Source: Verrucomicrobiaceae bacterium (GTDB taxonomy: Bacteria; Verrucomicrobiota; Verrucomicrobiia; Verrucomicrobiales; Verrucomicrobiaceae). From it: DNA of 64,000 nucleotides. Under the pieces are notes generated by a model, which was not told where the DNA came from, made no database searches, and worked only from the letters and a program-made list of their open reading frames with translations. A program made the translations under genes and the position numbers. Location of the stretch: the NCBI GenBank assembly GCA_027487315.1, contig JAIYDW010000010.1, forward strand, positions 19,933-83,932, given 5' to 3'. Position 1 is the stretch's first letter; every line of letters begins with the position of its first letter. Shown one piece after another: positions 35,101-42,550 of this stretch.

Positions 35101-35844
35101 ATGATCACACGTCCAATCGCCTTCCTCGTTCTCCTCACCTCCACTCTGGCCGCCGCTGACCTGCCCAAGGTTCCTTCCAAACCCATCGCCGCCAAAAAAG
35201 AACTCCTTTTCTCAGACGACTTCTCAGGCAGCGAACCCGCCAAAGTATGGCACAAAGTCGTCCCCACCTTTGCCATCGAAAACGAAACCCTCAAAGGCAC
35301 CCAAACCCGCGACAAAGACGAACCCTCTGCCGACGGCAAATCCATCTCCAAAGCCCACGCCGCCGTCCACGGCCTCGAAATCCCCACCAAAGACAGCATC
35401 GTCGAATGCAAAATCCGCTTCGACGGCGCCACCATGATCGACATCGAATTCGATGACCGCAAATACACCGGCGCCCACTACGGCCACCTCTGCCGCGCCC
35501 AAGTCCGTCTCAACGGCGTCACCCTCATCGACGAACGCGACGGCAACATGCGCAATGACATCCGCGAAATGCGCAACGATCCTTCCAAAAAAGCCGAGGT
35601 TACCGAACTCCTCAAAGGCCGCCAAGTCACCTACCCCGCCACCCTCAAACCCGGCAAATGGTACGCCCTCGTTGTCGAAACCGTGAACGACGAAATGCGA
35701 GTGACCATCGACGGCAAACCCGCCGCCTACCTGAAATCCTCCGGCATCGCCCACGCCACCAAGTCCAAAATCGAACTCGGTGTCGCAGGCAAAGACGGCT
35801 TCTTTGACGACCTCAAAGTCTGGAATGCCGCACCCGCCAAGTAA
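35101..35844 (+). CDS. Exported LamG/DUF1080-like protein
   Basis: The ORF track gives 34120-35844, but everything before 35101 is antisense to msrP and is Arg/His-rich noise. From ATG 35101 the protein has 247 residues with a signal peptide (PIAFLVLLTSTLAAADLP). A concanavalin-like fold follows: LLFSDDFSGSEPAKVWHKV, IEFDDRKYTGAHYGHLCRAQ, and LKPGKWYALVVETVNDEMRVTIDGKPAAYL near the end. Such domains occur in DUF1080 carbohydrate-active enzymes of this phylum. No catalytic residues are recognised. Its own codons end mainly in C. Confidence 0.75.
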   Translation: MITRPIAFLVLLTSTLAAADLPKVPSKPIAAKKELLFSDDFSGSEPAKVWHKVVPTFAIENETLKGTQTRDKDEPSADGKSISKAHAAVHGLEIPTKDSIVECKIRFDGATMIDIEFDDRKYTGAHYGHLCRAQVRLNGVTLIDERDGNMRNDIREMRNDPSKKAEVTELLKGRQVTYPATLKPGKWYALVVETVNDEMRVTIDGKPAAYLKSSGIAHATKSKIELGVAGKDGFFDDLKVWNAAPAK

Positions 35845-35876
35845 TCCCCTTCGCGCACGTTCGAACCACCTCTCCC

Positions 35877-36686
35877 ATGTCGCTGCTCGAACGCCTGCTC
35901 GCCATCGCCCCCATCCGCAAAGCCATCTGGCAACTGTGGTATCCTTACCTCACCCGCAAGCTGCGCGGTGAGGAAGTCCTCTTCCTCAACTACGCTTTCG
36001 AAACCGATCCCCCTGTCGGCCTCCAGCTCGATCCCTCCGACGAACCCAACCGCGCCTGCATCCAACTCTACCATCACGTCGCCTCTCAAGTCGATCTCAC
36101 CGGCAAACAGGTCCTCGAAGTCAGTTGCGGCCACGGCGGGGGAGCCTCCTGGATCACCCGTAACATGCATCCAGCAAGTTACACCGGCCTCGACCTCAAT
36201 CCCACCGGCATCCAATTCTGTCAGCAACGCCACTCCATCCCCCAACTCCAATTCATCCAGGGCAACGCCCAAAAACTCCCCTTCCCCGATGCCTCACTCG
36301 ATGCCGTCATCAACATCGAAGCCTCCCATTGCTACCCCGACTTCCCAGCCTTCCTCCGCGAAGTCGCCCGCGTCCTCCGCCCCGGCGGCCACTTCCTCTA
36401 CGCTGACTTCCGCTTCAGTGACGGCTTCGCCGCCTGGCATTCCGCCATCCAAAACGCCCCCCTGCAAATCGTCCAAACCCGCGACATCCAGGAACCCGTC
36501 CTCCGCGGCATGGCTTACAACGCCAAACGTAGCGAATCCCTCATCCGCGATCGCCTCCCCGCCTTCCTCCACGGTCCCGCCAAAGACTTCGCAGGCCTCC
36601 CCGGCTCCAGCGTCTACAACGATCTGAAATCAGGCGAGATGTCCTACCGTTCCTGGTGCTTCATCAAAAAAGAATCAAACGCATGA
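35877..36686 (+). CDS. SAM-dependent methyltransferase (Methyltransf_11 type)
   Basis: A 269-residue class I methyltransferase. Motif I is VLEVSCGHGGGASWI, the acidic loop is YTGLDLNPTGIQF, followed by NAQKLPFPDASLDAVINIE and LRPGGHFLYADFR. The layout recalls lipid or glycolipid methyltransferases of the phthiotriol type, with a leading helical segment, but no substrate can be named. The stop overlaps the GDPD start by 4 bp, pointing to a joint role in lipid or headgroup metabolism. Confidence 0.82.
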   Translation: MSLLERLLAIAPIRKAIWQLWYPYLTRKLRGEEVLFLNYAFETDPPVGLQLDPSDEPNRACIQLYHHVASQVDLTGKQVLEVSCGHGGGASWITRNMHPASYTGLDLNPTGIQFCQQRHSIPQLQFIQGNAQKLPFPDASLDAVINIEASHCYPDFPAFLREVARVLRPGGHFLYADFRFSDGFAAWHSAIQNAPLQIVQTRDIQEPVLRGMAYNAKRSESLIRDRLPAFLHGPAKDFAGLPGSSVYNDLKSGEMSYRSWCFIKKESNA

Positions 36687-37486
36687 GATCAATCCTCCTC
36701 TTCACCGCAGTCCTCATGTCCCTCACCCCAACGGCACCCGCTCAGGAAATCGTCGCCCACCGCGGCTTCTCCGCTTGCGCCCCCGAAAACACCCTCTCCG
36801 CCTTTCGCCTCGCCTGGGAAAGCGGCACCGACGCCTGCGAACTCGACCTCCATCTCACCGCCGACCACCAAATCGTCATCATGCATGACGCCGATACCAA
36901 ACGCACCACCGGCATCGCCAAACGCATCTCAGAGTCGACCCTCGCCGATCTCCGCCCCCTCGACGCCGGCACCTGGAAAAGCCCCGACTACAAGGGCGAA
37001 CCCATCCCCACCCTCGCAGAAGCGCTCGCCACGCTCCCCCAAGGCCCTCACCGCTTCTTCCTCGAAATCAAATGCGGCACTGAAGTCGTCCCCGTCCTGG
37101 CTCAGCAACTCGAAGCCTGGAAACCCCGCGCCCAGCAACTCTGCATCATCGCCTTCGACCGCAAAGTCGCCCAGGACTCCAAAAAGGCCCTGCCCTGGCT
37201 TGAAGTCTACCGCCTCTCGTCCGAACAAACCAAAGACAAAAAACCCGTCGACCTTGCCACCCTCATCCAGGACACCCAGGACGATCAACTCGACGGCCTC
37301 GACCTCTCCCGCAAATGGAACTGGACCCCCGAACTCGTCCAGCAAATCCGCAAAGCCAACCTGAAGCTCTTCGCCTGGACCGTCAACGACCCCGCCGAAG
37401 CCCGCCACCTCGCCAGCCTCGGCATCGACGGCATCACCACCGACGACCCCACTGCCACCCGCCAAGCCCTCGCATCCCGACCCTGA
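36683..37486 (+). CDS. Exported glycerophosphodiester phosphodiesterase
   Basis: A GDPD-family TIM-barrel enzyme with a signal peptide (LLFTAVLMSLTPTAPAQ). The catalytic opening is IVAHRGFSACAPENTLSAF, followed by ACELDLHLTADHQIVIMHD with metal-binding Glu and Asp and the catalytic His. LFAWTVNDPAEARHLASLGIDGITTDDP is the conserved C-terminal end. It cleaves glycerophosphodiesters to glycerol-3-phosphate and an alcohol in the periplasm. ATG 36683 is used; the track start at 36656 lies inside the methyltransferase gene. Confidence 0.92.
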   Translation: MRSILLFTAVLMSLTPTAPAQEIVAHRGFSACAPENTLSAFRLAWESGTDACELDLHLTADHQIVIMHDADTKRTTGIAKRISESTLADLRPLDAGTWKSPDYKGEPIPTLAEALATLPQGPHRFFLEIKCGTEVVPVLAQQLEAWKPRAQQLCIIAFDRKVAQDSKKALPWLEVYRLSSEQTKDKKPVDLATLIQDTQDDQLDGLDLSRKWNWTPELVQQIRKANLKLFAWTVNDPAEARHLASLGIDGITTDDPTATRQALASRP

Positions 37487-37487
37487 A

Positions 37488-38297
37488 CTACCGCGTCGCC
37501 GGCAAATCCATCGGCTGCACCGGAGCCACCGGCCCCTTCCCAGAACCCTTCTCCGGAATCCATTGCATGAACGGAATCGCCAGCCGCTTTTCCAACTCCT
37601 TGATCCCGTCAATCACCGAGGGAAACTTCTTCCCATCCCGCTTGTAAGACGCCATCAGCAACTCATAAGACCGCTTCCAAAGCTCCCGATCCGTCGTCTT
37701 CAAATACTCATACGCCGCAAAGCGCCCATACCGCTCCAACCCCTCAAAAGTCGACACCTTTTCGTAAGTCTCCCCAGCCTTCACCGGATCCAACTTCCGC
37801 TTCGAGTAAATGTCACCCAACCGCGACAACAACCTCACATTGTCCGGATTGTAGCGCAGCCCATCCTCCAAAATCCGAATCCCCCGCTCAATGTGGGAGT
37901 GATACAGCTTGCCCCTCATGATCGGCTCCACCCGATCACTGTGCAGGTAGTTCGAAGCCGCATTGTAAGCCATGTGCCAGGCTCCCTCGTCCCAATACGA
38001 AACATCATGCGGCTGCAAACGGCTCGTCAGTTGAAACAAACTGTCCACCTTCGCCCATTCGATGTCTTCAAACGCCACATACGCCTGCATGTAAGTCACC
38101 CCCGCCACCAGCGCCCTCAGCCCCCCCAGCGACGCCGCAAAACCCATCTGTCCCAGGTTCTCCCACAAGCCCAAATCCAAAGATCCTTGCAGCATCCTCG
38201 CCTCCTTCATCTTCGCACTCACCACCTGCTCAATCGGCAGCTTCACCACCCCAAACAGCAGCAGCACCACCAAAGCCTGGACCCGCCGCGACCTCAT
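37488..38297 (-). CDS. TPR-like membrane-anchored protein linked to an ABC-2 exporter
   Basis: A 269-residue protein with an N-terminal span (VQALVVLLLFGVVKLPI) and then a helical domain with tetratricopeptide character (RGIRILEDGLRYNPDNVRLLSRLGDIYSKRKLDP). It would face the periplasm. It overlaps the ABC-2 permease gene by 4 bp and so is probably an accessory of that transporter. I do not recognise a more exact family. It is convergent with the GDPD gene, 1 bp apart. Confidence 0.65.
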   Translation of the reverse strand: MRSRRVQALVVLLLFGVVKLPIEQVVSAKMKEARMLQGSLDLGLWENLGQMGFAASLGGLRALVAGVTYMQAYVAFEDIEWAKVDSLFQLTSRLQPHDVSYWDEGAWHMAYNAASNYLHSDRVEPIMRGKLYHSHIERGIRILEDGLRYNPDNVRLLSRLGDIYSKRKLDPVKAGETYEKVSTFEGLERYGRFAAYEYLKTTDRELWKRSYELLMASYKRDGKKFPSVIDGIKELEKRLAIPFMQWIPEKGSGKGPVAPVQPMDLPATR

Positions 38298-39196
38298 AGC
38301 TCCTTCTCCACAAACAACAGGTGCGCCACCACCAGGTAACCCGCCATGTAAAGCAGCCCCGCCCCCGTCATGAACAAGGCCGCCCCACCCGCCACCTCAT
38401 CTCCCGCCACCACCTGATCGATCACATCAAACAACCTCAAATCAGGCACCAGCACCGCAAACAAACCCGATGCAATCTTCTCCCCCGCTGCATCAAACGT
38501 CCGGTGAAAAAAGAACTCCCGAATCAACTCCTGCCCCTGCCCGATGATGCACACACAAAACGTCGTGATCACCGTGAACAGCGTGCTGCTCGCAAAACAC
38601 GAAATCATCAGCGCCAGCGCCGTCACCACCCCCGCCTTCAAAAACACCGCCAGCACCCCGATCTGCAAACTCCACCCTACCCCCTGCGCCTCAATCCGCG
38701 CCGCCTCCACGGCCAGCTCCTCAGCTGTCGCGTGCCCCTGCTTCAAAAACGCCAACTCCTGTGCCAGCACCAGCGACTGCCTTAAATGCAGCACCGCGCA
38801 CAGCAGAACATCCATCAGGAGAAGCCCCCCGCCAATCAGCAGCATCACCCCAAAAAACTTGCCCAGCAGATACTCCACCCTCGGCACCGGCTTCGACAAA
38901 ATCGTGTACAGCGTCCTGTCCTCAATGTCCTTCGGCAGCAGCAGCGCCGTCGCCACAATCGCCAGCACCAAACTGAAAAACTGCAACGCCCCAAACGACA
39001 CATACTTCAGCATCTTCAACTGCTGCTCCGCACTGAAAACCGGGAACATAAATCCCGCCGCCACCACGATCGCGCTCAACACCACCAGGAACACCAAAAT
39101 CCGCATCCGCACAAGCTGCGTCACCGTCGCCGCCGCCATCGTCCACACTCGGCTCACCGAAAATCCACCGCCGACCCTCTTCAATTCAGTCTCCAT
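38294..39196 (-). CDS. ABC-2-type transporter permease
   Basis: A 300-residue membrane protein of the ABC-2/NosY-like type. Spans are seen at VFLVVLSAIVVAAGFMFPVF, ALQFFSLVLAIVATALLLP, LLIGGGLLLMDVLLCAV and three or so later. LPKDIEDRTLYTILSKPVPRVEYLLGKF is the family hallmark motif. It works with the ATPase encoded directly upstream to export an unknown substrate or to aid in envelope maintenance. Confidence 0.85.
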   Translation of the reverse strand: METELKRVGGGFSVSRVWTMAAATVTQLVRMRILVFLVVLSAIVVAAGFMFPVFSAEQQLKMLKYVSFGALQFFSLVLAIVATALLLPKDIEDRTLYTILSKPVPRVEYLLGKFFGVMLLIGGGLLLMDVLLCAVLHLRQSLVLAQELAFLKQGHATAEELAVEAARIEAQGVGWSLQIGVLAVFLKAGVVTALALMISCFASSTLFTVITTFCVCIIGQGQELIREFFFHRTFDAAGEKIASGLFAVLVPDLRLFDVIDQVVAGDEVAGGAALFMTGAGLLYMAGYLVVAHLLFVEKEL

Positions 39197-40096
39197 TCAC
39201 TTTCCCCCCTTTCCACCTTCGTCTGTCGATTCCAAAAACAACCGCTCCAGCGTCGTCCGCGGACTCCCCGTCCGCACCACCCGCGCCCCATCCCCGCTCG
39301 CCGCCACCATCTCCCGAATCCGCCCCAACAGCGCCTCATCCACATTCTCCAGCACCAACTCCGTCTGATTCTCCACCGCAATCAAATCCTCCAACCGCCC
39401 CTCCTTCACCATCACCCCGTGCGCCATGATCCCCACCCGGTCACACACCTCCTGCATCTGCTCCAGCAAATGCGACGTCACCAAAACCGTCAATCCCCGC
39501 TCCCGAAAACTCAAAATCAAATCCCGGATCTTCCGCGACCCCGCCGGATCCACCCCCGCCGTTGGCTCATCCAGCACCACCAAGCGCGGCTCATGAATCA
39601 ACGCCTGCGCCAGCCCCAACCGCTGCAGCATCCCCTTTGAAAACCCACCCACCCGCCGTCCCGCCGCATCTTCCAAATCCGTCAACGCCAGCATCTCCGC
39701 CGCCCGCTCCTTCAGCCTCACCCCGCTCAACCCGCACAGCCGCCCGTAAAAAAGCAGCGTCTCCAATCCCGTCAAATGCTTGTAAAAATACGGGTTCTCC
39801 GGCAAAAAACCCACTTCGCTTCGGCTCGTCACCTCCTTGCTGTCCCGGCCAAAAATCCGCGTCTCTCCCGCCGTCGGCGCCAGCAACCCCAGGATCACCT
39901 TCATCGTCGTGCTCTTCCCCGATCCATTCGGACCGATCAACCCATACACCTCCCCCGCCTTCACCGTCAGCGACAAATCACGCACCGCCACAAAAGCGCG
40001 CTTCGTCAGCCCGCTCTTAAACACCTTCGTCAGACCGGTCACCGTCACCGCATCCAGCGCCGGGTTGGCTGAGGTCTCAGTTGCAGCTTCCATCAT
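39197..40096 (-). CDS. ABC-2-type transporter ATPase
   Basis: A 299-residue ATPase with Walker A GLIGPNGSGKSTTMKVILGLL, signature motif FSKGMLQRLGLAQALIHEP and Walker B LVVLDEPTAGVDPAG. The extra C-terminal 60 residues are typical of CcmA/NatA-like subunits. It abuts the permease gene and overlaps the acylphosphatase gene by 4 bp. ATG 40093 (second Met) is an alternative start. Confidence 0.93.
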   Translation of the reverse strand: MMEAATETSANPALDAVTVTGLTKVFKSGLTKRAFVAVRDLSLTVKAGEVYGLIGPNGSGKSTTMKVILGLLAPTAGETRIFGRDSKEVTSRSEVGFLPENPYFYKHLTGLETLLFYGRLCGLSGVRLKERAAEMLALTDLEDAAGRRVGGFSKGMLQRLGLAQALIHEPRLVVLDEPTAGVDPAGSRKIRDLILSFRERGLTVLVTSHLLEQMQEVCDRVGIMAHGVMVKEGRLEDLIAVENQTELVLENVDEALLGRIREMVAASGDGARVVRTGSPRTTLERLFLESTDEGGKGGK

Positions 40097-40365
40097 CGCA
40101 CAATCGTAAACCCGCGCTGCCCGGTCAACACCGGAATCGAAGTCTCCTCATGCTCCTTGATGTGCGAACTCAGGCTGCTCTCCAAAATCTCCGCCAAAAA
40201 AGCCCGCACCTCATCCCCCTCCCCCGTCGCCTGCAACTCCACCCGCCCATCCGGCAAATTCTTCACCCACCCGTTCACCTCATACCCCGACGCGATCTGC
40301 CGCGTCGTGAAACGAAACCCCACCCCCTGCACCCGCCCACTGTAAATCACCTGCTTCGCGATCAT
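40093..40365 (-). CDS. acyP: Acylphosphatase
   Basis: A 90-residue acylphosphatase, which hydrolyses carboxyl-phosphate bonds. The signature YSGRVQGVGFRFTTRQIA contains the catalytic Arg, and GWVKNLPDGRVELQATGEG contains the catalytic Asn. Length is normal. It lies 12 bp after the phosphofructokinase gene and overlaps the ABC ATPase gene. Confidence 0.96.
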   Translation of the reverse strand: MIAKQVIYSGRVQGVGFRFTTRQIASGYEVNGWVKNLPDGRVELQATGEGDEVRAFLAEILESSLSSHIKEHEETSIPVLTGQRGFTIVR

Positions 40366-40377
40366 GGCGTCCCTCTC

Positions 40378-41529
40378 CTACCAGTTCGCCAAGTCCGCAT
40401 GCAAATGGTCCATCGCTAGCGATTGCACCGCCCGCTCAGGCATCGCCTCCACCCCGAACGGCACAATCTCCACCCGGTTGTTCCGCAGCGCCGTGATCCC
40501 ATTTTGGCTTGTCGGACTCATGATTTCCTCCCACGCCTTCTCCGCAAACCGCGCCGCCAGCATGCAGTCCGCCGGCGTCGTATGCCCCCCGCGCTGCAAA
40601 TGCCCCAGCACCGATGGCCGCACCTCTAGATCCGGGAAAGGCCCGCCCTCCCGCTGAAAGTACCGCTGAAACGCATCCGTCAAAACATAGGCCCGGTTCC
40701 GCGTCTGCGGCGGCTCCGTCTTGACCCCCTCCGCCACCAGCACAATCGCATGCCCCCGTCCCCGCGTCATCGCCCCCTCAATCTGCGCCGCCAAACTCGC
40801 CATCCGCTCCTCCGTCAGCGGCCCGCCCTCCGGCGTGATCACCATCTCCGCCCCGGACGCCAGCGCCGCCATCCGCGCCAAATCCCCGCTCTCCCGTCCC
40901 ATCGTCTCTAAAACCATCACGCGCCGATGACTCCGCGCCGTGTCAATGAACCGGTCCACTGCCCAAACCAGCGTCTGCACCGCCGTATCCACCCCCAGCG
41001 CCATCTCCGTGAACTGCAGATCATTATCAATCGTCGCCGGCACCCCGATGATCCGCAAATCACTCTCCTTCGCCAACCGATCCGCCCCCGAAAGCGACCC
41101 GTCACCCCCCACCACGACCAATGCCCGCACCCCCAGCTCACCGAGCAACTGAATCACCCCCTGCCGCACCTCCGGCTTGTGAAAATCCAAACACCTCGCC
41201 GACCCCAGCAGCGTCCCCCCCTTGCCCATGATCCCACTCACCGACCGATGATCCATCTGAATCAAATACTGGTCCTGATGAATCAACCCCGCCATCCCAG
41301 GGCGCTGCTCAATCTCCGCCTTCAACTGATTCACCTTCTCCATATCCCCTCCGGTCAACTTCGCCGTCCGAACCAACCCACTGTATCCAGACCTCACACC
41401 CAGCACCGGCACCCCATGCCGATTCAGCCCCAGTCGCACCACCGCCCGCAAAAAGGCGTTCATTCCAGGGGAATCCCCCCCGCTAAACAACACAGCAACA
41501 GGACATTGAGAAAAAAGAGCAGAAGACAT
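40378..41529 (-). CDS. pfkA: 6-phosphofructokinase
   Basis: A PFK of the PfkA family. The N-terminal Gly-rich loop is AVLFSGGDSPGMNAFLRAVV, the phosphate-site region is LVVVGGDGSLSGADRLA, and the catalytic loop is GVPATIDNDLQFTEMALGVDTA, with ETMGRESGDLARMAAL for fructose-6-phosphate binding. GGDGS rather than GGDDT and the lack of PKTIDND favour ATP over pyrophosphate as donor. ATG 41529 (MSSALFSQCPVAVLF) is the likely start; the track start at 41583 adds an unsupported leader. It heads a five-gene run. Confidence 0.93.
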   Translation of the reverse strand: MSSALFSQCPVAVLFSGGDSPGMNAFLRAVVRLGLNRHGVPVLGVRSGYSGLVRTAKLTGGDMEKVNQLKAEIEQRPGMAGLIHQDQYLIQMDHRSVSGIMGKGGTLLGSARCLDFHKPEVRQGVIQLLGELGVRALVVVGGDGSLSGADRLAKESDLRIIGVPATIDNDLQFTEMALGVDTAVQTLVWAVDRFIDTARSHRRVMVLETMGRESGDLARMAALASGAEMVITPEGGPLTEERMASLAAQIEGAMTRGRGHAIVLVAEGVKTEPPQTRNRAYVLTDAFQRYFQREGGPFPDLEVRPSVLGHLQRGGHTTPADCMLAARFAEKAWEEIMSPTSQNGITALRNNRVEIVPFGVEAMPERAVQSLAMDHLHADLANW

Positions 41530-41659
41530 GGGCAAGAAAAAAGCTAACGAAACACCCCCAGTCTTAGCCAGTCGTTTCGCCACCGCAAGCCGCCAACGTC
41601 CCCAAATTCATTCCATCCTTTCACTTGACGACTCCAACCCCAATAAGCGACTATCCCCA

Positions 41660-42181
41660 ATGATGAAACGCACCCTCCTGCTCCTCGCCATCACCCTAAT
41701 AGGTTATACGAATCAGGCCGAGGCCCGCCTGGGAGAAACCGTCCCTCAATGCATCGAACGCTACGGACCCGTCGTCGAAAAACGCGCCGCCCGCATCGAC
41801 AAAAGCGACCCCGAATCCTGCGTCTTCTCCAGAGCCGGCATCTCCATCATCATCGAATACCGCGCTGGCCTCGCCTGGAACATCCGCTACCGCACCATCG
41901 ACCTCATCCTCGCCCAGGTAAACGAACTCCTCAAAGCCAACATGACCGAAGGCGGCGGCTGGAGTGGCGCCTACGAAGTCGCCGGCGTCCAATACCGCCT
42001 CTCCACCGACCGCCGCTCCGTCGCCGCCTACGACCCCGGCAAACGCGGCGACCTCGGCATCCTCGAAATCTCATCCCGCGAATTCAACAAAGCCTGGCGC
42101 GAAATCTACGGCGCCAAACTCAACAGCATCATCCTCGAACCCCAACAAAAAGCCGGCACCAAAGAACTCAAAGGCTTCTAG
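41660..42181 (+). CDS. Exported hypothetical protein
   Basis: From ATG 41660 (MMKRTLLLLAITLIGYTNQAEA), a signal peptide leads into a mature protein of about 150 residues with no recognised family. Segments such as ARLGETVPQCIERYGPVVEK and WNIRYRTIDLILAQVNELLK suggest a small alpha/beta fold with two Cys residues that could pair. The track start at 41528 overlaps the pfkA start on the other strand and is rejected. Strong C-ending codon use supports coding. Confidence 0.68.
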   Translation: MMKRTLLLLAITLIGYTNQAEARLGETVPQCIERYGPVVEKRAARIDKSDPESCVFSRAGISIIIEYRAGLAWNIRYRTIDLILAQVNELLKANMTEGGGWSGAYEVAGVQYRLSTDRRSVAAYDPGKRGDLGILEISSREFNKAWREIYGAKLNSIILEPQQKAGTKELKGF

Positions 42182-42550
42182 CCTGACCTATTCCTAAAAG
42201 CTGTAGAAGTTGGCAGTGTGTCGGTTGGGTTTAAATGAACCTGCGTTCCAACCAGGAATCGACATGAGATTCCAAATTGTTGTTGCCCTGAAAGAGGGGT
42301 GTAACGGTTATTCTGCAATAGACTTTAGCCTTGAGAGAACGGCGAGACATTCTCAAAAAACACCCGAAAATTCGAAACGACATTCCTTTTCAAAACCGAC
42401 GCAAACCGCTCTAAATCACGTATTTTCTGCAGCTCCCGCTCGACCCAAAATCACCACTTGGGATAGAGAGGCGCGGAGACTTGCTTCCAGAATCCTTCCC
42501 GGCATGAAACGAGGTCCGTTTAGAATAGCTCGAGCCGTCCCCAAAAGACC
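42182..42550. other. Intergenic region with AT-richer sequence
   Basis: About 370 bp between two convergent genes. The base composition is less C-rich than that of the neighbours. A 135-codon frame (42210-42617) runs through it and into the tail of the FG-GAP gene on the other strand, but its product has no signal, motif or biased composition. It could be the remains of an older gene or element. No terminal inverted repeat was found. Confidence 0.35.
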
